Positions 6,038 to 15,585 of a DNA stretch of 42,129 bases are shown in pieces. The notes below the pieces were generated by a model that saw only the letters and a list, made by a program, of their open reading frames with translations, made no database searches and had not been told where the DNA came from. Origin of the DNA: Streptomyces milbemycinicus (GTDB lineage Bacteria > Actinomycetota > Actinomycetes > Streptomycetales > Streptomycetaceae); the NCBI RefSeq assembly GCF_002154605.1, contig NZ_MUNE01000342.1:1-42129 (forward strand). Direction: 5' to 3'. Positions within the stretch are counted from its first letter, which is position 1. Every line of letters starts with the position of its first letter. Both the position numbers and the translations under genes were made by a program.

Positions 6038-7590
6038 ACGGTTCCCTCTGTCGGTGGTATGGAGATCGGCGAGGGGCCGTGCCCGGGCGGCGCTACGCGC
6101 TCCCGGGCGGACCTGCCGTACGGGAGGACGGCCGTCACGGCGAAGCCGGGGCCGTCCTGGCGCGGCCCGGCGGCCAGGGTTCCCGCCACGCTGCGGGCGC
6201 GTTCGCGCATACCGACGAGGCCGTAGCCCTGCGGCCGGTCGGGGTCCTCCGCCGCGGGCGACGGCGGCCCCTCCCCCGACGAGCCCGACGAGCTCGACGG
6301 ACCCGACGGACCCGACGGACCCGGCGGACCCGGCGGACCGTCGTCCACGGCCGCGACGCGCAGGCCGCCAACCGCCTCCCGCGCCACAGTGAGCCGCACC
6401 AGGGTGCCGGGCGCATGGCGGACCGCGTTGGTCAGGGCCTCCTGCACGATGCGGTACGTGGCCGCGCCCACGGCCGGCGACAGGTCCGACTCGTCCACGT
6501 CGACGGTCAGCCGCACCCGTACGCCCGCCGCCTCCGCGGCCGCCGCCAGGTCGGCAAGACCGGCGAGCCCGGGCGGCGGCCCCGTACCCACACCGTCGGC
6601 CCCGTCCGCCGCGCCGGCCTCGCCGCCCTCCCCCGCCCTCAGCACCTGCAAGGTGGCCCGCAGTTCGGCGCGCGCGTCGCGGCAGGTGTCGGAGATGGAG
6701 TCGAGCGCCTTGACCAGCGTCCCGCGGTCGAGCCGGTCGGGGTCGGCGATCAGGACATGGGCGGCGACCGAGGTCTGGACGCCGATCAGCGTGATGCTGT
6801 GCGCCAGCAGGTCGTGCAGATCGCGGGCGATCCGCAGCCGCTCCTCCGCGACGCGCCGGGCCGCCTCCTCCTCGCGGGTCCGCTCGGCGCGCTCGGCCCG
6901 TTCGACGATCGCCGCGATGTACGCGCGGTGGATCCGCACCGCCTCGCCGACCAACACGACCGACAGCACCCAGCCGGAGCTGCGCAGCATGTCCACCGCG
7001 CCATGGGGTCTGCCGCCCCACGACATGACCGTGACCATGAGCCCGATAACAAAGGTGACGGTGAGCAGGGAGCGCAGCGGCGGGCCGAGGACGGCGAGGG
7101 TGTAGAGGGCGGTGAGCCCGGCCGGTACGACGGCGACGTGCTCGTAGTTCAGAGCGTGATACGGCCCGACCATGAGGACGACGGCCACGGTGACGAGCAT
7201 CGGGCTGTGCCGGCGCCCGATCAGTGCCAGGGCGCTGCCGATGAGCAGCGCCCACCCGAGCGCGTCCAGGCGGCGGTCGCCGTCCACGTGCGCGAACAGC
7301 GCCAGCGCGCACTGCACAGCCAGCACGGCCGCCGCGACCGCGGCGTCGACCCGCCGCCGGGACACGGCCTCGGCGGGGGTCCCGGCCGCGGCGCGGCGGC
7401 GGTGGAGGGCGCGCGGCAAACGCGCCGCCGGCAGTCGGCGTCTCGGACCGGGCGGCGTGGCGGGGTCCGTCCGCCGCTCGGGCTCGGTGCGGGTCTGTGG
7501 AGGCACGGGTCCATCCTGACGGGTCGTCCCGAGCGAGTCCCGGCCCGAGCCGGGCAAACCGGCTCGGGCCAGGGGGATCTCGCCGCTCAT
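6034..7590 (-). CDS. sensor histidine kinase, NarL-partner (HisKA_3) type
   Basis: 518 residues from the ATG 4 bp after the MMPL stop, with GGAG/GAGGGG upstream. A basic Pro/Arg-rich N-terminus (~1-75) is followed by about five hydrophobic segments (~80-210) and then the dimerisation box RIARDLHDLLAHSITLIGVQ with the phospho-His. The ATPase N-box is EALTNAVRHAPG and the G-box GYGLVGMRERA. Between VDDG and the G-box lies a collagen-like GPPGPPGPSGPSGPSSSSG insertion, encoded by a 9-bp tandem repeat (6277-6339), in the ATP-lid region. The stop overlaps the response regulator start. The signal is unknown; linkage to an MMPL exporter suggests envelope or lipid stress. Confidence 0.93.
   Translation of the reverse strand: MSGEIPLARAGLPGSGRDSLGTTRQDGPVPPQTRTEPERRTDPATPPGPRRRLPAARLPRALHRRRAAAGTPAEAVSRRRVDAAVAAAVLAVQCALALFAHVDGDRRLDALGWALLIGSALALIGRRHSPMLVTVAVVLMVGPYHALNYEHVAVVPAGLTALYTLAVLGPPLRSLLTVTFVIGLMVTVMSWGGRPHGAVDMLRSSGWVLSVVLVGEAVRIHRAYIAAIVERAERAERTREEEAARRVAEERLRIARDLHDLLAHSITLIGVQTSVAAHVLIADPDRLDRGTLVKALDSISDTCRDARAELRATLQVLRAGEGGEAGAADGADGVGTGPPPGLAGLADLAAAAEAAGVRVRLTVDVDESDLSPAVGAATYRIVQEALTNAVRHAPGTLVRLTVAREAVGGLRVAAVDDGPPGPPGPSGPSGPSSSSGSSGEGPPSPAAEDPDRPQGYGLVGMRERARSVAGTLAAGPRQDGPGFAVTAVLPYGRSARERVAPPGHGPSPISIPPTEGTV
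6277..6339. repeat. 7 x 9-bp tandem repeat inside the histidine kinase gene
   Basis: Units of nine bases run without interruption: CGACGAGCC, CGACGAGCT, CGACGGACC three times, CGGCGGACC twice. On the coding (minus) strand they add Gly-Pro-Pro, Gly-Pro-Ser and Ser-Ser-Gly triplets in the ATP-lid region. The unit is a multiple of three, so copy-number change keeps the frame. Confidence 0.9.
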
Positions 7591-7594
7591 CCCC

Positions 7595-9754
7595 TCATCT
7601 CCGGGCTGCGGGCACCGCCCGCCTTGGGGCAACGGCCCCGGGGGCGGCCGGGCGGCGGGAGAGCGCTCCGGGCCACCACACCCAGCGCCCCAGCAGCAGG
7701 CTCGCCGAGGTCACCAGATACGTCCGGACCAGGAAGGTGTCCAGCAGCACCCCGACCGCGACGACGAACCCCATCTCGGCCAGCATCACCAGCGGCAGCG
7801 ACCCCAGCACCGCGAAGGTCGCGGCCAGCACCAGGCCCGCCGAGGCGATCACGCCGCCCGTGGTGCGCAGGGCGGTGACCGCGGCCTCCGCGACATCCGC
7901 GCCGCGCAGGGACTCCTCCCGCATGCGGTGCATCAGGAAGATGCCGTAATCGACGCCGAGGGCGACCAGGAAGACGAAGGAGAGCAGCGGCAGTCCGGGG
8001 TCGATGCCCGCGAAGCCGAAGACCGGCTCGAAGAAGAGGCCCCCGAGGCCCATCGCCGCGCCCCAGACGGCGACCACGGCGACGACCAGGACGAGCGGCG
8101 CGACCAGGCTGCGCAGCAGGGCGGCGAGGATCAGCAGGACGGCGAGGAGGACGAGCGGGACGACGACCGCCCGGTCGCGGGAGTTGGTGTCCTCCAGGTC
8201 GAGTTCCTGGGCGCTGGCCCCGCCGACGTGGGCGTCGGCGCCCTGGATGCGGTGGAGTCCGTCGCGCAGGGCGTGGATGGTGTCCCGCTCCCCCGCGGAC
8301 TGCGGGGGCGCCTTGGCGTAGACGTCGATCTCGGTCCATCCGCCGCCGCTTCGGCCCCGCTCGGCCCGCTCGACGCCCTCCGTACCGCCCGCGCGGTCGA
8401 GCACGTCACCGGCGCGCTCGCTGCGCGTGAGGACGCTGATCGGCTGGCTGCTGCTCCCGGGGTAGGCGTCGGCGAGGGTCCGCATGGCGACGACGGACTC
8501 GGGCCGCTCGGTGAAGGTGTCGGCCTGCTTGAGGTCGCCGGGCAGGTTGAGGATGCCGAGCGCGAGGGCGCCCAGCAGCGCGCCTCCGGCGACCAGCACG
8601 GTGCCGGGCCGGCGCCCCGCCGAACTCCCCATGGCGGCGAACAGGCCACGCCGGGCGCGGGGTTCGCTGCCGTACGCGGGGATCAGCGGCCAGAACACCC
8701 GGCGCCCGAGCAGCACCAGCACCGCGGGCAGCAGCGTCAGCATGGCGGCGAGCGCGCACACCACGCCGACCGCGCCGACGGGCCCGAGGCCGCTGCTGCT
8801 GTTGAGGTCGGCGGCGAGCAGACACAGCAGCCCGGCCGCGACGGTGCCGCAGGAGGCGAGGACGGCGGGGCCGCAGCCGCGTACGGCGGCGCGCATCGCG
8901 TCGTACGGGAGCCGGTGGCGGCGCAGCTCCTCGCGGTAGCGGGAGACCAGCAGCAGGGCGTAGTCGGTGCCCGCGCCGAAGACGAGGACGGTCATGATCG
9001 AGGAGCTCATGCTGGTGACGACGAGGTCGAAGCCCTGGACCAGTCCGTAGACGACGGCCATCGAGGCCATCGCGGCGGCGCCGACGACCACCAGCGGCAC
9101 CAGCCACAGCAGCGGGCTGCGGTAGGTGAGGATCAGCAGCACGGCGACGACGCCGACGGTGGCGAACATCAAGGTGCCGTCCGTGGACGCGAAGACTTCC
9201 TGCGAGTCGGCGCGCAGCGCACCCTGGCCGCCCACCTGGACGCTCAGCCCCTTGGGATGGTCGGCCAGTTCGGCGCGTACATCTTTGACGGCGTCGGCGC
9301 GCTCCGTCTCGTCCGTCAGCCCGGTGAGCGCCACCGGGTACATCACGGTGGTGCGGTCCCGGGACGGGATGGCTTGCGGTGCCCTGCCCTGGACGGTCGC
9401 GTGGCGGTCCACGACCCGGGCGACCTGCGCGGCGGCCGCCTCGCGGTCGGCGGCGGTCAGCCCGCCGTCCCGCCGGTAGACGAGGACGAGGTCGGTGGTG
9501 TCGCCGCCGGGCAGCGCCGCCTGGAGCTTGGCGACCTGGGTGGAGTCGGCGCTCGCGGGGAGATAGTCGACCGCCGTATCGCGCTTGACGTCGCCCAGCT
9601 TGCCCGCGAAGGGCACGGCGGCCAGGAGCACCAGGACCCATACGGCGATGACCGTCCACGGCAGTGCGCGGCGGCGACCGGTGGCACGGCCTGGCTCTTC
9701 CGGTCCCTCCGGTTTTCGTGGCGCGGTCGTATGCGTCGGCTGTGTGGTCTGCAT
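7595..9754 (-). CDS. MMPL family RND-type transporter
   Basis: 719 residues from the ATG at 9754 (MQTTQPTHTT), which has GGAGGG just upstream; an in-frame ATG at 9790 lacks a ribosome site. The architecture is typical of MMPL proteins: TM1 (PWTVIAVWVLVLLAAVPF), a large external loop, five TM helices at ~190-360 with GAGTDYALLLVSRYREEL, a second loop, and five more with DYGIFLMHRMREESLRG near the C-terminus. The paired GxxxDY motifs mark the proton-relay helices. MMPL proteins export lipids or hydrophobic metabolites at the inner membrane. First gene of a three-gene operon with the kinase and regulator. Confidence 0.95.
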   Translation of the reverse strand: MQTTQPTHTTAPRKPEGPEEPGRATGRRRALPWTVIAVWVLVLLAAVPFAGKLGDVKRDTAVDYLPASADSTQVAKLQAALPGGDTTDLVLVYRRDGGLTAADREAAAAQVARVVDRHATVQGRAPQAIPSRDRTTVMYPVALTGLTDETERADAVKDVRAELADHPKGLSVQVGGQGALRADSQEVFASTDGTLMFATVGVVAVLLILTYRSPLLWLVPLVVVGAAAMASMAVVYGLVQGFDLVVTSMSSSIMTVLVFGAGTDYALLLVSRYREELRRHRLPYDAMRAAVRGCGPAVLASCGTVAAGLLCLLAADLNSSSGLGPVGAVGVVCALAAMLTLLPAVLVLLGRRVFWPLIPAYGSEPRARRGLFAAMGSSAGRRPGTVLVAGGALLGALALGILNLPGDLKQADTFTERPESVVAMRTLADAYPGSSSQPISVLTRSERAGDVLDRAGGTEGVERAERGRSGGGWTEIDVYAKAPPQSAGERDTIHALRDGLHRIQGADAHVGGASAQELDLEDTNSRDRAVVVPLVLLAVLLILAALLRSLVAPLVLVVAVVAVWGAAMGLGGLFFEPVFGFAGIDPGLPLLSFVFLVALGVDYGIFLMHRMREESLRGADVAEAAVTALRTTGGVIASAGLVLAATFAVLGSLPLVMLAEMGFVVAVGVLLDTFLVRTYLVTSASLLLGRWVWWPGALSRRPAAPGAVAPRRAVPAARR

Positions 9755-9842
9755 GCCCTCCAGGCTCCCGGCGCCGGGCGGGCGAATCATCGCGCCGACG
9801 AGGGAGATGGCGGCTACTGCGCCGGGTGCGCGGCGGGCCGGA

Positions 9843-9860
9843 TTACTCCCGGGGGAGTAA
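9843..9860. promoter_or_regulatory. operator palindrome TTACTCCC-GG-GGGAGTAA upstream of the MMPL-HK-RR operon
   Basis: Perfect 8-bp arms with a 2-bp centre, 89-106 bp upstream of the MMPL ATG. A possible -10 (TAGCCG, minus strand, near 9815) would place it around -40 to -55, where NarL-type response regulators often activate. The response regulator encoded in the same operon is the obvious candidate ligand (inference). Confidence 0.5.
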
Positions 9861-10000
9861 CGCCCCGGCTCACAGCGGACCGGCGCGGATCACCACGGAC
9901 CGGCGCGGATCACAGCGGACCGCCCCTGCTCAGAACGGACCGCCCCGGCTCACAGCGGACCGGCGCAGATCACAGCGGACCGCCCCTGCTCAGAACGGCG
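9861..10000. repeat. 7 x 20-bp tandem repeat overlapping the stop of the TerB-like gene
   Basis: Seven contiguous 20-bp units at 9861, 9881, 9901, 9921, 9941, 9961 and 9981. Three unit types occur: A (CGCCCCGGCTCACAGCGGAC), B (CGGCGCGGATCACAGCGGAC and variants) and C (CGCCCCTGCTCAGAACGGAC), in the order A-B-B-C-A-B-C, so a 60-bp A-B-C super-unit is also duplicated. Unit 7 contains the stop codon (9990-9992) and last codons of the TerB-like gene. Every unit carries TCA, a stop codon on the gene's strand. Confidence 0.93.
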
Positions 10001-10718
10001 CGCGGATCGCGGCCATCAGCCGGGCCGTGTCGTCGGGGCAGATCATCAGCGCCCGGCCCACGGTCTCCAGCACGGCGCGCTCCGCCGGCCGGTACGGCCC
10101 GTCGGCCACCGCGATCCGGGCGCCCTGCAGCAGGATCGACTCCCGCCCCGTCGGTGCCAGGTGGGGCGCCAGCGGCTCCAGGGCCTCGTGGAGCTCGATG
10201 GCCAGGGCGGTGCCGCACGGGTCGAGGCCGTCCCGCCCGACGTCCCGCCCGCCCTGTCCGGCGGTGCCCGCGGCCGCGGCGGTCGCGGCGTCGTACGCGG
10301 CGGCGCCGGGCAGCCGCCCGGTGTCGGCGGCCAGCGCCTCGATGAGCTCCAGCAGCTGCTCCTCGCCGCAGTCGGTGAACCCCGCGGCCCGCACCGCGCC
10401 GACCGCGGCCTGCCGCACCGCGGGCGAGTCGGTGCCGCCCGCGGCGAGCACCGCGAGGGCCACGGTGTGCACGGCGTCGCGCAGCATCGCGGAGAAGCGG
10501 GTGGTGGTGGGGTGGTCCAGCGCCTCGGTGCCGAAGCGGCCGCCGCAGGCAGCGCATTCGACGACCGGCGCGACCGGCCCGCGCGGCAGCACTGGGAGGC
10601 CGAGGACGACGATACGGCGGCGGCCGGTGCGGCGGCGATAGTTCCGGTCGCCTCCGCAGTCGGGGCAGAAGAACTCGCCGTCGCCCACGGTCCGCCACAG
10701 AGTGCGAACGCCTATCAC
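9990..10718 (-). CDS. zinc-ribbon and TerB-like domain protein
   Basis: 242 residues from a GTG start (VIGVRTLWRTVGDGEFFC) with GGGA upstream; an ATG at 10814 in the same frame has no ribosome site and gives an atypical N-terminus. Two Cys pairs, CPDC (18, 21) and CAAC (55, 58), form a zinc ribbon. The rest is helical with a TerB-like core: acidic segments near GFTDCGEEQLLELIEAL and RESILLQGARIAVADGPYRPAERAVLETVG. TerB domains bind metal and are linked to tellurite/stress membranes, but the role of this stand-alone form is unknown. The last codons and stop lie inside a 20-bp tandem repeat. Confidence 0.8.
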   Translation of the reverse strand: MIGVRTLWRTVGDGEFFCPDCGGDRNYRRRTGRRRIVVLGLPVLPRGPVAPVVECAACGGRFGTEALDHPTTTRFSAMLRDAVHTVALAVLAAGGTDSPAVRQAAVGAVRAAGFTDCGEEQLLELIEALAADTGRLPGAAAYDAATAAAAGTAGQGGRDVGRDGLDPCGTALAIELHEALEPLAPHLAPTGRESILLQGARIAVADGPYRPAERAVLETVGRALMICPDDTARLMAAIRAPF

Positions 10719-10863
10719 ACACAGATCCCGGCCGCGTCGGGCTTGCGCGTGCGCCACGTCACACCTCCATAACGCTTCGGCCACGTTGCCGCGCTGACGT
10801 GATGCTAGCCACATCTATGATGCGGCGTCAGTACCCCGAACGGAGACAACAGGCCAAAGACGC

Positions 10864-10906
10864 GGCCCCGCCCGCCGTGACATCCGGGTACACGGCGGGC
10901 GGGGCC
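10864..10906 (-). terminator. strong hairpin downstream of leuA
   Basis: Stem 10864-10879 pairs with 10891-10906, 16 perfect bp (GGCCCCGCCCGCCGTG / CACGGCGGGCGGGGCC), with an 11-nt loop. It lies about 70 bp after the leuA stop and before the TerB-like gene, so it probably ends the leuA transcript. It has no U-run, as is common for Streptomyces terminators. Confidence 0.75.
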
Positions 10907-10974
10907 CATGCGGGTGAAGGCGTTTCGTGGTGCCTTACACGGTTGACGCGGCCCCGGCGGCGGGGGCCGGCGGG

Positions 10975-13008
<2,034 letters not shown>

Positions 13009-13030
13009 TCAGGAATCGTGACGCCAAGGC

Positions 13031-13059
13031 GTGACAAGCGATGCACAGACTGCCACATT
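13031..13059 (+). promoter_or_regulatory. predicted leaderless promoter of the M4 peptidase gene
   Basis: -35 GTGACA (13031-13036), 17-bp spacer, -10 CACATT (13054-13059), then 7 bp to the ATG at 13067. The rest of 12899-13066 holds the divergent leuA leader promoter and no other gene. Confidence 0.45.
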
Positions 13060-13066
13060 GCCTCGC

Positions 13067-14164
13067 ATGGACGCCAACGCGAACAACCACGCTGTTTCCC
13101 GCACCCCTGTTTTCTGCACCATCGTGCCGCCGCACGTCCTCGACAAACTGGCCCGCGCCGAGGACCCCGCGCTGGCCGATCCCGCCCGCCGCACCCTGGA
13201 GCGCGACGCCCTGGAGCGCACCCGCCGCCGTATCACCACCGTCCGCGGCGCCGCCGCCCCCACCGGAGCCCCCTCCGACAAGCCCAAGCGCACCATCTTC
13301 GACGCCGAGCGCCAGGAGAACCTGCCGGGGAAGAAGATGCGCTCCGAGGGCGGTCAGGCCACCGGCGACGACACCGTGACCCGCGCGTACGACGGCCTCG
13401 GCGCGACCTTCAAGATGTTCCTCAAGGCGTACGGCAGGCGCTCCATCGACGACTCCGGGCTGCCGCTGAAGGCCACCGTCCACTACGGCGAAGACTACGG
13501 AAACGCCTTCTGGAACGGCGAGCAGATGGTCTTCGGCGACGGCGACGGCGAGATCTTCAAGGACTTCACCATCCCGGTCGACGTGACGGCCCACGAGCTC
13601 GCCCACGGCGTCACCCAGTACACGGCCAACCTGGAGTACTTCGGCCAGTCCGGCGCGCTCAACGAGTCCCTGTCGGATGTCTTCGGCTCGCTCACCAAGC
13701 AGTTCCAGCTCGGCCAGACCGCCGACGAGGCCGACTGGCTGATCGGCGCCGGGCTGCTGGCGGACCGGGTCACCGGCGTCGCGCTGCGCTCCATGAAGGC
13801 CCCCGGCACGGCGTACGACGACGACGTCCTCGGCAAGGACCCGCAGCCGGCGACGATGGAGCACTATGTGCGCACCTCGCGCGACAACGGCGGTGTCCAC
13901 ATCAACTCCGGCATCCCCAACCACGCCTTCTACCTCGTCGCCAAGGCCCTCGGCGGCCACGCCTGGGAGCGGGCCGGGAAGATCTGGTACGCCACCCTGA
14001 CCGGCGGGGAGCTGGCCACCGACGCGGACTTCGCCGACTTCGCGCAGGCGACGGTGTCGGCCGCGCAGTCGCAGTACGGGGAGGGCGAGGAGCAGCGGGC
14101 GGTGCTGGACGCCTGGGCCAAGGTGGGCATCTCCGACCTGCGGGCGCGGGCGGGGGCGCGCTAG
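13067..14164 (+). CDS. protealysin-like M4 family metallopeptidase, no signal peptide
   Basis: 365 residues. Zinc site HELAHGVTQY (HExxH) with the third ligand Glu in NESLSDVFGSL, the thermolysin (M4) arrangement; a catalytic His is expected in the GGVHINSGIPNHAFYLVA segment. The short propeptide begins with FCTIVPPHVLDKLARAED, matching the PPxxL-type motif of protealysin-like precursors rather than the long thermolysin FTP propeptide. No signal peptide is visible, so the enzyme is probably cytoplasmic, as proposed for protealysins. The ATG follows a leaderless promoter. The next gene, 95 bp on, is a probable emfourin inhibitor. Confidence 0.93.
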   Translation: MDANANNHAVSRTPVFCTIVPPHVLDKLARAEDPALADPARRTLERDALERTRRRITTVRGAAAPTGAPSDKPKRTIFDAERQENLPGKKMRSEGGQATGDDTVTRAYDGLGATFKMFLKAYGRRSIDDSGLPLKATVHYGEDYGNAFWNGEQMVFGDGDGEIFKDFTIPVDVTAHELAHGVTQYTANLEYFGQSGALNESLSDVFGSLTKQFQLGQTADEADWLIGAGLLADRVTGVALRSMKAPGTAYDDDVLGKDPQPATMEHYVRTSRDNGGVHINSGIPNHAFYLVAKALGGHAWERAGKIWYATLTGGELATDADFADFAQATVSAAQSQYGEGEEQRAVLDAWAKVGISDLRARAGAR

Positions 14165-14259
14165 CCCCTACGGTGCGCGTCGGGGGCCGTACGGACGGAT
14201 CTTCGGCGGATCTCCGCGTCTGCGGCGGGCAGCGGCCCGTACCGGGTACTGATGGATCC

Positions 14260-14526
14260 ATGCGCATTTCCGTCACCCGCACCGGCGGGTTCGCCGGTAT
14301 CGAGCGCCGGGCCGAGCTGGACACCTCCGGCCGGCCCGACGCCAAGCATCTGCAGGCCCTGGCCCACCAGGCCGTCGAGACCGGGCACATCACGCCCACG
14401 CGCGGCGTCCCGGACGGCTTCCACTACGAGATCACGGTGGACGGACGCACCGTCCACGCCGCCGACCCAAATCTGAGCGACGCGCAGCGGGAGCTGGTGC
14501 GTACGGTGCTCAAGGAAGGCGCGTAG
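14260..14526 (+). CDS. probable emfourin-type inhibitor of the M4 peptidase
   Basis: 88 residues starting MRISVTRTGGFAGIERRAEL, with a conserved core PDGFHYEITVDGRTVHAADPN and a C-terminal helix. Emfourin (M4in), first described next to protealysin, is a ~100-residue cytoplasmic inhibitor with an R-x-G-G-F/I-type N-terminus and a location beside an M4 protealysin gene. Both criteria fit here. The start is supported by homologous N-terminal pattern; TACTGAT just upstream may be a -10, and no Shine-Dalgarno is seen. The peptidase-inhibitor pair works like a toxin-antidote for intracellular proteolysis (inferred). Confidence 0.8.
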   Translation: MRISVTRTGGFAGIERRAELDTSGRPDAKHLQALAHQAVETGHITPTRGVPDGFHYEITVDGRTVHAADPNLSDAQRELVRTVLKEGA

Positions 14527-14566
14527 GGCGGCTGCGCCGGCCTCCGACCGGCCGTGACCAGTGCCG

Positions 14567-15523
14567 CTAGAACCCCAGCTTCCGCAACTGCTTCGGATCC
14601 CGCTGCCAATCCTTCGCGACCTTGACGTGCAGATCCAGGAAGACCGGCGTGCCCAGCAGCGCCTCAATGTGTTTGCGGGACTTCGTCCCGACCTCCTTCA
14701 GGCGCTTGCCCTTGGGGCCGATGATGATGCCCTTCTGGCTGGGGCGCTCGATGTAAAGGTTGGCGTGGATGTCGAGGAGCGGCCGGTCGGCGGGGCGGTC
14801 CTCGCGGGGCAGCATTTCCTCGACCACCACGGCGATGGAGTGCGGCAGCTCGTCCCGGACGCCCTCCAGGGCCGCCTCGCGGATCAGCTCGGCGACCATG
14901 ACCTGCTCGGGCTCGTCGGTGAGGTCGCCCTCCGGGTAGAGCGCCGGGCTCTCCGGGAGCAGCGGCGCGAGCAGGTCCGCGAGCAGGCCCACCTGGTTGC
15001 CTTCGGTGGCGGAGACGGGGACGATCTCGGCCCACTCGAAGCCCAGCTCCTTGCCGAGCCGGTCGACGGCGATCAGCTGCTCGGCGAGCTGCTGGGAGTC
15101 GACCAGGTCGGTCTTGGTGACAATGGCGATCTTGGGGGTCTTCTTGATCCCGGCCAGCTCGCCCGCGATGAAGCGGTCGCCGGGGCCGAGCTTCTGGTCG
15201 GCGGGCAGACAGAAGCCGATGACGTCGACCTCGGCCCAGGTGGTCCGTACGACGTCGTTCAGGCGCTCGCCGAGCAGGGTGCGCGGCTTGTGCAGCCCCG
15301 GGGTGTCGACCAGCACCAGCTGGGCGTCGGGGCGGTGCACGATGCCGCGGACCGTGTGGCGGGTGGTCTGCGGGCGGTTGGAGGTGATCGCGACCTTCGT
15401 CCCCACCAGTGCGTTGGTCAGGGTCGACTTGCCCGCGTTGGGACGGCCGACGAAGCAGGCGAAGCCCGCGCGGTGCGGGGTCGCCCGCGGCTCGGGCTGG
15501 GAGGGGGACGTAGCGGCACTCAT
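14567..15523 (-). CDS. era: GTPase Era
   Basis: 318 residues. G1 is GRPNAGKST, the switch region follows in SNRPQTTRHTVRGI, G3 is DTPGLHKP, G4 is TKTD and G5 is SATEG. The C-terminal KH domain contains GIIIGPKGKRLKEVGTKSR. Era binds the 3' end of 16S rRNA and helps 30S subunit maturation. The ATG at 15523 is chosen over an ATG 9 bp upstream, as either fits. An aldo/keto reductase gene separates it from the deaminase-like gene that usually neighbours era in Streptomyces, and it is followed convergently by the emfourin gene. Confidence 0.97.
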   Translation of the reverse strand: MSAATSPSQPEPRATPHRAGFACFVGRPNAGKSTLTNALVGTKVAITSNRPQTTRHTVRGIVHRPDAQLVLVDTPGLHKPRTLLGERLNDVVRTTWAEVDVIGFCLPADQKLGPGDRFIAGELAGIKKTPKIAIVTKTDLVDSQQLAEQLIAVDRLGKELGFEWAEIVPVSATEGNQVGLLADLLAPLLPESPALYPEGDLTDEPEQVMVAELIREAALEGVRDELPHSIAVVVEEMLPREDRPADRPLLDIHANLYIERPSQKGIIIGPKGKRLKEVGTKSRKHIEALLGTPVFLDLHVKVAKDWQRDPKQLRKLGF

Positions 15524-15585
15524 GGCGCCCATTGTCCCCGATGCCCCGGCCCTCGCCGACCGCACGATTCTAAAGGTCAGTGCGG

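Noticed and set aside
5324..7312. Long minus-strand frame joining kinase shadow and response regulator
   Set aside because: Only its last 237 codons (from 6037) are the regulator; the upstream part is out of frame with the real kinase.
9861..10000. 20-bp repeats as a CRISPR array
   Set aside because: Units are contiguous with no spacers, too short, and there are no cas genes.
7928..10345. 805-codon plus-strand frame opposite the MMPL gene
   Set aside because: Antisense shadow of an intact MMPL transporter; it also reads through the 20-bp tandem repeats.
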